Assembly (NCBI GenBank): GCA_018398765.1
Contig: JAHBMJ010001246.1
Location: forward strand, 1-33,215
From: Chromera velia
Lineage: Eukaryota > Sar > Chromeraceae
DNA length: 33,215 nt
Direction of reading: 5' to 3'
The notes below the pieces were generated by a model. It had not been told where the DNA came from. It was given only the letters and a program-made list of their open reading frames with translations, and ran no database searches. Each line of letters begins with the position of its first letter. Within the stretch, counting starts at the first letter, position 1. This document shows positions 13,201 through 22,900 of this stretch, in pieces. Both the position numbers and the translations under genes were made by a program.

Positions 13201-13656
13201 CCCAAGCGCTGCCTCTTTGTGACGCTTTTTCTGCTGCTGTTTCCGCTGTTCAGCCTTCATGTGGGCCTGCTCAGATGTCCACTGCTTGTGGATGTCGTGG
13301 AGCTCACTGACCAACATCGAGATGAGCTCTGTGTCCCCACCGACAATCAAGCGTCTGGTGTCCTCTGCCAAATCCACCCTGAGATGTTCCCTTAAGGCCT
13401 CTGCCAGCAGAGACCAATTGTACAGCTTAGACGCTGGAGAGGACACGCGTTTAACCACCTTGACTTCCACCTCCTTTTGGATCTCTCGAAACAACGCCGT
13501 CAAAAGCTCCGCAACTTTGATCCCTGTTTCAAATGCGTTGGTTGTGTGAGATGACAACTGAATCTTGTTTGGTTCTGTGCGACTTGCCGTTGGGTTGGCC
13601 TCCTTGAGGACTCCCAGTCCCTTCAGCCAACTGTAGACCTCTGTTGTGACCAGCAT
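1602..13656 (-). CDS. Gene 1: large CH-domain, ARM/HEAT-like, coiled-coil protein (18 exons)
   Basis: Minus-strand exons, high to low: 13656-11058, 10784-10357, 9867-9722, 9209-8679, 8473-8428, 8124-7829, 7646-7593, 7450-7255, 6799-6293, 6108-6057, 5871-5582, 5217-4965, 4727-4407, 4182-4017, 3806-3689, 3323-3267, 2984-2778, 2273-1602. Every junction is GT-AG and keeps phase; the sum is 6,939 nt (2,312 residues plus TGA). The start ATG (13654-13656) has A at -3 and an in-frame TGA nine bases upstream. In order the protein has a SPEF1/CLAMP-like calponin-homology domain (1-125), basic helices (126-165), His/Pro/Gln-rich then Lys/Arg/Ser-rich disorder (about 170-740), helical ARM/HEAT-like segments (745-1432), a linker, a moderately conserved-looking block (1619-1961), and charged coiled coil (about 2002-2115) with a disordered tail. 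CH domains of this class bind ciliary or cortical microtubules; a cytoskeletal or axonemal role is inferred. I do not recognise a named orthologue of the whole architecture. Small exons (46, 52, 54, 57 nt) rest mainly on phase and splice logic. Confidence 0.85.
2090..3323 (-). other. Gene 1 coiled-coil region (exons 16 to start of 18)
   Basis: Exons 3267-3323, 2778-2984 and the start of 1602-2273 join in phase 0 into a run very rich in Glu, Arg, Lys and Gln (for example RERRERASAEEKRRARAQL and QEEYKKHREDWEKEQVREKE). This is typical of a long single helix or coiled coil, roughly residues 2002-2115. It is followed by a Ser/Pro/Thr-rich disordered tail to the stop. It probably mediates oligomerisation or docking; no partner can be named. 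Confidence 0.65.
4017..5217 (-). other. Gene 1 conserved-looking block (exons 12-14)
   Basis: Exons 4965-5217, 4407-4727 and 4017-4182 encode about 245 residues with far less low complexity than their surroundings. They include an amphipathic segment around FDEFEQLVCQIAF, a Gly-rich loop before it, and helices such as MVAELLDEVLERALG. The FDEF-type segment resembles helices seen in several ciliary EF-hand-like proteins, but I see no canonical DxDxDG calcium loop. Function not assigned. Confidence 0.4.
5459..5548. repeat. GACA/CACA-rich tandem repeat in gene 1 intron 11
   Basis: Repeated AGACA and GATAGACACA words span about 90 bp of the intron between exons 11 and 12 of gene 1. The ORF readings across it are repeat artefacts. 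Confidence 0.85.
6841..6905. repeat. Compound (CA)n(GA)n microsatellite in gene 1 intron 8
   Basis: The plus strand reads a CA-rich tract followed directly by a GA-rich tract, just upstream of the acceptor of exon 9 (high end 6799) in minus-strand sense. It is (TC)n then (TG)n on the coding strand, so it partly forms the polypyrimidine region of that acceptor. Confidence 0.9.
9241..9315. repeat. (AT)n / (GATA)n microsatellite in gene 1 intron 3
   Basis: About 30 bp of alternating AT are followed by TATAGA/GATA units just outside exon 4 (high end 9209). It lies some 30 bp upstream of the exon 4 acceptor on the coding strand. Confidence 0.95.
10196..10300. repeat. Compound (TC)n(GC)n(GT)n tract in gene 1 intron 2
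   Basis: A TC tract of about 40 bp leads through a short spacer into GTGCGCGC... and then GTGTGT... on the plus strand. The (GC)n(GT)n part (about 10253-10290) is strictly alternating purine-pyrimidine. It lies in the intron between exons 2 and 3 of gene 1, near the exon 2 donor. Confidence 0.95.
13282..13656 (-). other. CH-like domain at the N-terminus of gene 1
   Basis: Residues 1-125 have the spacing of the SPEF1/SPATA4-type calponin-homology domain: an opening helix with VYSWLKGLGVL, an AFETGIKVAELL helix, a VKRVSSPASKLYNWSLL segment matching the family's 'K-x-NW-x-x-L' motif, then a DTRRLIVGGDTELISMLVSEL ending helix pair. Members of this class bind microtubules in cilia. The assignment is by motif pattern only; a profile search against Pfam CH_2 would settle it. 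Confidence 0.6.
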
Positions 13657-14288
13657 GGTCCCTCAGTCACGCAGAAGGGACTCCTGGTACAACGGAATGT
13701 CTTGGGTTCTGATAGAGCAACAGTGGTGAATCTTCTCGTTTCGGCTTGCACTTTCAGACTTCTTTGGGCTCGATCTGAGATGGACAGGTCAAAAGCCGAG
13801 CTTGTAGGCCTTTCTGGGAGCAGATCCTCAGAACATCGAGAGAACACTCCCTCATACAGCAGACGTTCTCTCCATATATATCTCTCCATCGATACTTCTT
13901 CGACAGGCGTACGTATCGGGTCGACCGTGTGCTATATATTGGTGGCTGTATCGGTTCATGCAAGGTGGTTGTATATGATGCATGCATGCATGCAGTGCAT
14001 GCGGAAGTCTGGCGCGCATGCATGTAGTACGCGCACGCGACTGCGCGCGTGGCCCCATATGCACGGCCCCTTTTCCTGCGAAAATCATCATGCAGTCAGT
14101 CTGATATCGTTTGAAGCGATGCCAAGTTTTGAATGAGTATCGATAGCATTAAGTATAGCTCAGATCGACTCTTCGACCTGAAGAGCCACCGATTCAGTTG
14201 GTCCTTCTTGTGGAAATGAATGTACATATTCGGGTGATTGAGCCTTCTTTTGTGGTTCCTGGTCGACTCAGCTTCGCTCAACCCTTGA
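13657..14288. promoter_or_regulatory. Divergent promoter / shared 5' region of genes 1 and 2
   Basis: This interval separates the gene 1 ATG (minus) from the first supported coding segment of gene 2 (plus). It holds TATATATA-like stretches (about 13877 and 13933-13940) and a cluster of TGCATGC words (13979-13994, 13996-14003, about 14015-14023), followed by alternating GC/CG-rich sequence to 14050. TGCATGC is a known AP2-type promoter element in apicomplexans. Part of the interval must be the 5' end of gene 2: an ATG at 14133 opens a 28-codon frame (to a TGA at 14217), and another is at 14216, but neither could be joined to the next exon with certainty. Confidence 0.55.
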
Positions 14289-16805
14289 ACGGCAACTGTT
14301 GCATTTATCCAACGCAAATTCCAGACACTTCAAATTGAACTGTTGCAGGAGGCCTCAGCGAGGCTTCAGAGCCCTGAACAGTTTGTATCGCTGGACATTG
14401 CGCTCTTCAAGCTTTTGAGGTAGCGCGGGCAACCAGATTGCGTGCATAAGTTGAGGTCTTTCAGTTGAGTCTACCTCTCCTGATTATATCCACACCGCGT
14501 GACCTTCTTCATGTTTTCTGCCCTCAGTGGCGATCGGGAGGTCCGCCACGACAGACAGGGGGGGCACCTGCCAGGTGGGACTGGATGGGGAGACTACCAG
14601 CTCCATGAAGGGTCTGGGATTACCACTGGGAAGGGAGCTCCGGTTTTTTACGGTCCTTCGAGCAGTGGTGCGCTGTTGGAGGACGAAGAGGAAGATGGCT
14701 CTTGGACTTCCGTGTCAGGGCCACGCGAGTGGACGGGGTGGCAACAGCGGACAGACAACCTGAGGGAGCAAGTGATGCTTTTAAAGGAGCCGGGGGACGA
14801 GCGAATAGATCCTGAAAGTTTCGATGCTCTCCTTGCGGTATTAGATGCGCATTTGGAGGCTCAGCAGGAAGAGCAAGCCGTCTCGGGTCTCCACGCAGAG
14901 ACCATTCCCCCCTCCTGCCTTGCACAATTGCAAGGTTTGTGTGTAGATTTACATAGGGCAGCCACATTGGTGTCCGCCCTGCCGTCCCAACCGAGCGGAG
15001 GGACGCAAGCGGTGCTTCTGACAGACGGTCTGCAATCTTTGTTGAGGCGCCTCTGGTGTCCCGCCAACCCCCTAGACGCCCAGAGGAACAGCAGCATCAT
15101 GGCGCTTTTTGCAGAAGGAATGGCGATGGCATCTTTTGGTGTTCTGACCGCTGAGGGTGAGAGCTCACCCAGCAGTGGCAGGGGAGAGGCCGGAAGTGAC
15201 TGTACGCTCTCAGACACGCTGGTCGGCCGTCTCGCTGACAATAAAATTGCAGTCCGAAGGGAAGCGCTGCAGTTGCTGTGCGGCGCCACGGTTGCAGTGG
15301 CTCAGGGTGCTGCAGACAGCAGAAAGGCGGGAAGACTGCGTGGGGGATCTGTGGTGCCCCTGCAGTCTTCTCTTTCTCACTCGAGTGCCCCCTTTTCTGA
15401 GGGGTTTGGGGGAGGAGCTGCGTGCCTTGAAAGGGTGGCCAAGAAAATTGCAGAGGCGGTTCTGCACCGGAATTGGAGAATTCGCAGCGAGGCGGTGAGT
15501 GTCCTGATGGATGTGTTTCGTTTTTTTTTCTTTTGCCCTCTGTCTCGCTTTGCCGCAAACCCTGGCGCGCGTACATGTGCACTCGTATGAACACAAAAAA
15601 ATTCGAAGGTGTGGAAATTGGAGGAGGAAGGGGGGGGGGGGAGGGAGACAAACAAAGGCAGTGAAGGGGGACCAGTCTGAATTGGGGCATGCATGAGCAG
15701 AGGTCGTTCCCTGTGCGAGAACAAAAATTATAAATGATCAGACAGGCTTTCGGCCAATCGACTGGAATCTTCTCGCCCGCCCCAGCCGTTCTTTCTCCGT
15801 TTCCCCCCTCTTCGTTCTCTTCTCCTTTCCGTTCCTCTTTGCTTTTCCTTTCCCTCCCACCCACCGATCCGTTTTGGAATCTCTCCAGAGTCCCACATGC
15901 AGTGCTCGAGGACCCTCTGTCGATTCTGAAAGCAGATCCTTTCTTTCTTTTCTGAGTTTTTCCGGGTCCAGTCTTTCATGCAGCGGTTCTATTCAGATTT
16001 CTTTTCCGTGTGTCTGCATGCAGCTGGGTGTTTGCGTTGCCCTCATCTCCCAGTGCCCCCCTCGGTATCTGTGGGCGCACTCGGGGGAGAACCTGAGGGG
16101 TGCTGTTGCTGGGTCGGGGTGGGGTCTGTTGAGCAAGAAGTCTTCATCACGGTGTTCTGGTGAAGGAGGAATGGGGAGAGACGGCAACGGTGGCAATTCA
16201 CTGAGTACGGTCGCAAGCACGGTTGTTGATGCTCTGGCTGTTTGTGCAACGGATCGCAGAGACAAGGTGGGCTTCCTGGCTGGTTGTGTGGTGTGCAGAA
16301 AGGCTGGGCAGAGAAAATCAATGTGGGTCCGGTAGAGGCATGCGAAGATTGCGTGTGGGCGTGCGAGGAGAAACTTGATCGAAAGAGATTCTGCTCCCAT
16401 AAGAATTTCTTTTCTTTCTTCAACCGCATCTTCATCGGTTGTCATTATCTCGCCCCTTTTCCTTCCTGAGATCTCCCTGTCTCACATGTGCTTCCTCTGT
16501 TTGCTGGCTGGTTTCTCCCAGCTTCGAGCGCAGGCCCTCGACTGTCTGGCCCTTCTGCGGCAACAGAGTGGCCGTGCGGCAAGAGCACGGGGAGGGGCAG
16601 AGGGGGAGAACTCGTATTTCGACAGCGCCGTTCTGAGTGCACTGGAGAAAGCTGCTGCCCAGAGAAGTCTGAATGCCGAAGAGAACCCAGCGGGAGAAGT
16701 TTTGGTCAGTTTGTGCGCCTGTTTGCTGGCTCCAGCAACGAAACGACAATCGTCCAGCAAGACAACTGGTTTTGTGATCCTACTTTTCTTTTCCTGTCTC
16801 GCACG

Positions 16806-16846
<41 letters not shown>

Positions 16847-16914
16847 GCACTCACTCACGCATACACACACACACGCACCCACACACGCACGCACGCACAC
16901 ACCTATACACACAC

Positions 16915-16965
<51 letters not shown>

Positions 16966-19900
16966 GCCTCTTCTTGAGCGGCCTGGTCTCTTTTGTGGCT
17001 CATTGGATGTCCAGCCACAGCGGCTGCATGCGACATGTGCCGTATTTCTCACGTGTCCTCATTCGGCTGTTCCTTCCGTCCTTGCTTCCTTGCAGGGCTC
17101 GGCCAGTAGGCCCGGGTCGGCAACGACTGGCCCTGGACTTGGACTCGCTCTGTCGGCATCTGAAGCCTTCGCGGCTTTCGAATTGCGGTGCGTGGATGGA
17201 TGAATGGATGGAAGAAAGAAAGTGGGGGCACGCGATGTTTCTTCACCTTCCGAGAGCCCGCCCTTGGCTTCTCTCCTCTTATGGCTGGATCAAAGACTTC
17301 CAAACAAACACACATGCACGCAGAGACACACGTAAACACAGATAGGGGGGGGAGGGGGGGGAGAAGTAGACAGGGGGGGAAGGGACGAAGAGAGAAGAGC
17401 TCCGGAGGGGTCACAGCGGCAAAAAAAAGAAGACCGTCACTTCTGTTTTCAATTGAACTCCTGGCCCGCCTGATTTCCCTTCCCTTCCCGGGATGGATAG
17501 GCACTCTGCTTCTTTGTTGCATAGTTTTTTGTACAGGCAGGCCGTGTTCCTTCCTTTTTCCCTTCTTCCTCTGTGCAGGATCGAGAGGACTGGTTTGCCT
17601 TCCCTGTCCACAGAGTTTGTTCCCGTCTTCCCAACCCTCCCAACATCTTCACCTGCTGTGGCTGCCGTTGGCACAGCGGCCCCTCTAGTCCCCGCGTCCC
17701 TCCAGCGGCATCACCTGAAAGACTCCTCCAGCTCCTCCTCTGATGCCGCATCAGCAGGAGACGCACACGCCCCCTTTCATGTGCCTGGATCCGCAGCTCA
17801 CACAGGCAGTTCGGTTGCGGGTGTGTCCTCTTCCCCCACATCTCCTGTCCATTCTCCAGGTGCGCCCTTTACGGGGCCATTCGACGTGGCAGGGAAAGAA
17901 CAGATTCCACCCTCTGCCGTGTACTCTTCGGACGTCTCCCCTCCCCCCCCCGGACAACAGCAGCCGTCTCTCTTTGCCGTCTCCCTGGCCTCGGGATCCG
18001 CGCGCGGGGGCAGCGCTCCGGCTGCGGCTGCAGCTGCTGCAGTTGCCGACGGGTTTGGTTTGGGCCCCCCCGGCTGTGTTACTGCACGGGGAAGGCAGCA
18101 CGGGGACCGTGGAGAGAGGGGAGTAGAGAGAGAGAGAGACGTGTCGCCACCAGTAGCGCTCCCGCTACCAACGGCAGCTGCTCCTGAAGCAGACGGCAAC
18201 ACTGGTATGGGCCCTGCTCGCAATGCGATTGCCGCAAAGCTGCGGTTGCTGAAACAAAAGAGGGCTGCAAGAGAGAGAGGCACAGGGGAAAAGGGGAAAG
18301 CCCCCGGTACGGCTCCTTTGTGCAGTACGAATGTTGCCTCCTCTTTGATCACTCCCCATTCCCTTGCAGCATCCCCCTTCACTTCCACTGCCAGCGGAGC
18401 ACAGTCCTCCACAACCGCAACAACAGCAACAGGCCTAGAAGGACCAGGGACCCTTTCTCCCTCCAGTAAAGAAGGGGGGTGGAATCAGTGGCGAAATGGT
18501 GAGAAGGAGACAAGGACTAGGGCTGAAGAGGAAAATGTCGGTACGGTTCCACCACACGGTGGTCGTGGGAGTGTCCGTGCATCCGCTGTCAGCAGCGAGA
18601 CCTCTGTTGTCACTGCCCGTCAGCTTCCCCCTTCCCATTTCCCCCCGTCTCCTGCTGCTCCAGACAGCAGCCTGCTGAGTCAAGGTGCCGGGGGGGATGG
18701 AGAACGGGAAGATATGAAAGGGGCCGCAGCAGGGCCACCACGCCCCCGCCCCCCTCAGATGCCGGGTTCTTATTCGACCTCAGCCTCGTCATCGTGCGCA
18801 GGTGCAACCCCCGCGGGGGGAACAGCAATTGCGGCTCGTTCCGGAGGGGGAAGTCACGACGTAGGGGGTGGGGAGAAGGAGCGGGGGGCTCGACAGCGGG
18901 GGTATCGTCTTGACAGAGCTGGGAGGGCCAGTGATGTCGGGTTGGCAGACGAGGAGCATCAGTATCTTCATCAGCGACTTCAGCTCGGACAGCAGCAGAG
19001 ATCAAACACGTACCCTTCTGCAGCCTCATCAGGCTTCCTGTGCGGAGGAGGAGTTGGAGACCGCTCCTCCCACCCACATGCAGGAGGGGGCAACGGTCAG
19101 CTACCCGTCCCCCCGTCCCTCCTTGCTCGGCCTTCTGCTGGGCCTGCGAATGAGTTTGGAGGGAGCCCTCCTGAGTTTGGGGCTGCGTCTGTTTCCGCAC
19201 CGCCGCGTCAGGGGGGAAAGGGGGTGTCAGGTCTCTGTTGGAGGGGAGAACTGGGTCTAGACTTTCTTTTGCCGCTTCCCCCCGACACGGGATCTGTCAG
19301 CCTGCAACAGCAGAAGGCGCCGAATAACCATCAGATGAGTGCCTTGGGGGGAATGGGAGAATCGGAAGATGAGTTTGATGGTTTGCAGCATGGAACAGGA
19401 GGAGGGAAGAGTTTCAACCCAAGACAAAGAGAGGGAAGGCACGGGGAGAAACGGGGGGAAGAGGACTCTGAAGGAAAGGGAAAGGGAAAGAGAGACAGAC
19501 AGCAACAACGACTGTCAGCTCCGCCTCTCCCAGATGATTCTGATTCGAGCCATACAGTTGGAGGTTCGCTTAGCTCCAGCCACATATGTGGGGGAGAAGA
19601 GCTCGGGTCCTCCCTTGCTCCTCTCGCCTCCCGGGCTGGGTGTTCAGGCCAGCCTCCTGCCTCTGCCCACCCATTGATGCATGTGAGAGATAGAGATGAT
19701 AGAGGAGTGGCAGGAGTAGCGGCGGGGGGGGCTGTCGGGGCACCTCAGGTTGTGGGAGGGGAGCCAAAGGGGAGGAGGAGATCCTCTCTTCAACAGGATG
19801 AAGCAGCAGGTAGGGGGGTAGACTTTCAGTTTGGTCGAGATGCTGCGAGTGGGAGCGGGTTGAAGCCCTCACCGGGCACTGCTCCCGTTTGTTGTCCTCC

Positions 19901-22900
19901 CCAAAACCCCCGGGGTGGGGCGCCTACCGAGAGGGAGAACCTGACGTTTGTTGACTTGCTGTGTAGTCCTGAAAGCCACTCGGAAAGCTCACGACCTGAA
20001 CTCCGTGCAGCAGGGGAAAAGGGAAAAGGGGTTTCGGAGCAGTCCGAAGGAGCAGAGGAGAGACGTGGAGGAAGGAGACGGCGTAGCTCTGTGGAGGGGG
20101 GAGGGGGTGCATTGAACTCTCTTTTGAGGGGAGAGTGGGGGACTGACGGGGTTTTAGGGCCTCAGGGGTGTGATCCGGGGGGGGTCTTCCCGCCGCCTTC
20201 TGACGCGGCAACGGCACGCGGGTCAGGGGGTCCGTTGTCACCCGATTCTTCGTGTGGGGGTGTTGTGCATGACAGCGAAGGTTTGGATTTTGAGTTTGAA
20301 TCTGGTGGTGGCTGGAAGGGTGGAAAGGGAGGGGGGAAGGGGAGGGGAGCTAGACGAAGGGATAGGGGGAGTGAGGGGGGGGAAATCGAGGGACTCCTCG
20401 CTGGGGGGGTGTCTGGGGTCTCCGTTGGTTTTTTGTGCCCCTCTCGTGACACCGCCGCTCCCTTGCACCCTCCCAACAACTTTCCCTCCTCACTTCACGC
20501 CAGCAGTAGCAGCAGTGACCCTAGAGGCCCCGCTTCTATTGCGAATACGTCAGGAGGGTCGAATTCAAATTTGTCTGGTGGGGGTCTGAATGGTTCTGTG
20601 GGGTCGGGGAGGGAGCCCAATGGCGTTACGGGAAGGCGAAGGAGACAGAGAGAGGGGGATAGAGATAGATTGGATAGAGATCCAAGCCCAGCACGCAGCT
20701 CTCCCACTACAATTTCTGCCGCCTCCTCCTTCGGTGATCCCCCCCGAGATCGAGAGAGAGAGCGGGAAAGAGAACGAGGGGGACCTGGCCCGATTTTGAC
20801 TTGTTTTGCTTCCCCAGGCCTCCCCTCTGCGTCCGTCTCCTCCGCAGCGTCCCCCACGGGGGCCTCTGCATCCTTCGCAGGGGGAACGCCGTCAGGCTCT
20901 TCCAACTCCGGCGGCACCCATCAAGTTCCCTCTGCTCCTAGCCCCTCACCGTTCCCTGCGTTGGAGGCTGAGGTTCGTGGGTTCAACATTCAGAAGGGAA
21001 GAGGGACGTTGAGGGGGGAAAGGGGAAGGGGGCAGAGAGAAGAGGATGGGGGAAGGGGGGAGAGCACAGAGACACACACCGTCTCTGCGATTAGTGGAGG
21101 GCAACAGAGTAGTCACAGCGGGGCGGAGGGTGCAGGTGCAGGTGCAGTGTTCGGACGCCGAGGGCTCCCTCAGAGACCACGCCCGTCTGCTACCTCCTTC
21201 GGGGACCCTGCCTCCCTCCCCCTTCCGTTTGCTCTCTCACTCTCTCTCGGGGGTTCCGGGGGAGAGGAGAGTGTGCGGCTCGAGGCAGTCGAAAGTGGGT
21301 CCTCTTCTTCCATAGCAGGGGCCGCAAGGGGTGGGGGCGGAGGTTCTTTGGCGACCTGCGGAGACAGCAGCAGCAGAATAGCCCCCATGCAGTCTTCTGT
21401 GCATGGGGAGAGGGGCACTCAGGGGATTCCTGAGGGGATTGTGGGTGCTGCCTTTCCGCGTGCTTGTCCCTCCACAAGTGCTGCAGTGAGGTCTGTGCCC
21501 TCTCCCTCTCGCACAGAGTGTGCGTCAAATTCCAGAGGGGGGCCCTCAGGGGAAAGCGGAAGCACTAGCAGAATATCTGGGAGGGGTAAGAGCGACCTCC
21601 CTGTAGGTGGGGGTGGGGGGAGGGTGCGTGAGGGGGGATGTCGAGGCACAGCCGCCGGGGGCCGAGGGGACGGCGGGGGCATGTTTGGCGCCGATTGGTT
21701 GTTACTCCGCACTGTTGATGAGGAAATGGAGACGAATGCCGCGGTTGGAATGCAGTCAGATGGAAGAGACAGAGACGGAGAATTTGAGAAGAAGCCGACA
21801 GGTGGCAGGTCGAAAGGACGGGGGGAAGTTTATGGAAGCGACGCGACACCAAGTGGTGCGTCTGCAACAGTATCCGTCTCCACAGCTGCTTCTGCCAGTC
21901 ACGTGTCAGTGTCGGGGCTGGCAGGCACGTCCCCAACCGCCACGAGTGTGACCTCAACCCCCAGTTTTTCCCTCACCTCCTGTGGTGTATCTACGTCAAC
22001 ATCCAGGACCACGGGGGTCACTGGGGGGCGAAGTGGGAGACGGCAGAATTCCATGACCGGCTGTCCATCTCAATCAAACGCCGCTTTTAGTGCGTCCTCT
22101 CAGGGCCCCCCCTCCGATCTCTCCATGGCTCCAGACGGCGTTGCCGTTCTGGTGGAGGGCATCGGCTTGGGGGGGGGGGGACGCCAGCCTCCTGCTGTCC
22201 CTTCCTCCTCTTCAGGCTTCTCTTCTTCGACCAGCCCTCCGCCCTCTCTGCCTCAGGAGGCGAATGGAGCAGCATCACCCCTGTCGTCCTTGCCGTTCCA
22301 ATCAGAGAAGGACGGTCGGGGCGCTGTGGGGGGAAGTCTAAGGGGAGGCTTGCAAGGGACTAGCGCCACCAGAGGGCACGGGTCAACCCGGTCGGGCACA
22401 CGGTACGACACTGGAACGTCGTGTGCATCCGCTGCGACTGCTGCGGTTGCTGCTATGAGCTCTGGTGGGCCAGGCTCAGGCTCAGCAGGGAGCCCTGGAG
22501 GGGCAGGGGGAGGTGGCGCTCCGTGCAAGGCGTTGGACGTCGGCATGCGCTACACAGCAGGAAGCGAACTAGAGGTGGGCAGGCTTAGGAGGAAAGGGAA
22601 GGGAACAAATCGTTTGGAGGGAGCGCACTGGCAGGCAGGCAGGCATGCAGCGGGTGTTCATCCCTCGATCGTTTATCGTCGCGAGGTTCGGATGTGTCGA
22701 AAGTCCGAAAAATCCTTTTGAGTTTTGCATTGACGCTTGCCTGTCTCTCTCACTCTTTGAGATGAACTATTCTGTTTTTTCTCTTTGTGGTGCAGCCCCT
22801 CCCTCCGTGCTTGACTGAGAGAGGACTCGTGGACCTTCTGGTTGGCATCGTCGACGTTTCCTCTCTCCCCCAGGGAGGGGGGCAGGGGGGAGGTGCAGGC

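Noticed and set aside
14499-14527. ATG at 14499 as the start of gene 2
   Set aside because: The sequence up to 14527 is a good polypyrimidine tract plus CAG acceptor, and a phase-matched helical segment with a donor at 14419 lies upstream. It is kept only as an alternative.
20495-20917. Minus-strand open frame of 140 codons opposite gene 2
   Set aside because: It is antisense to the Gly/Ser/Arg-rich linker exon. GC-rich codons create long open antisense frames, and there is no independent evidence.
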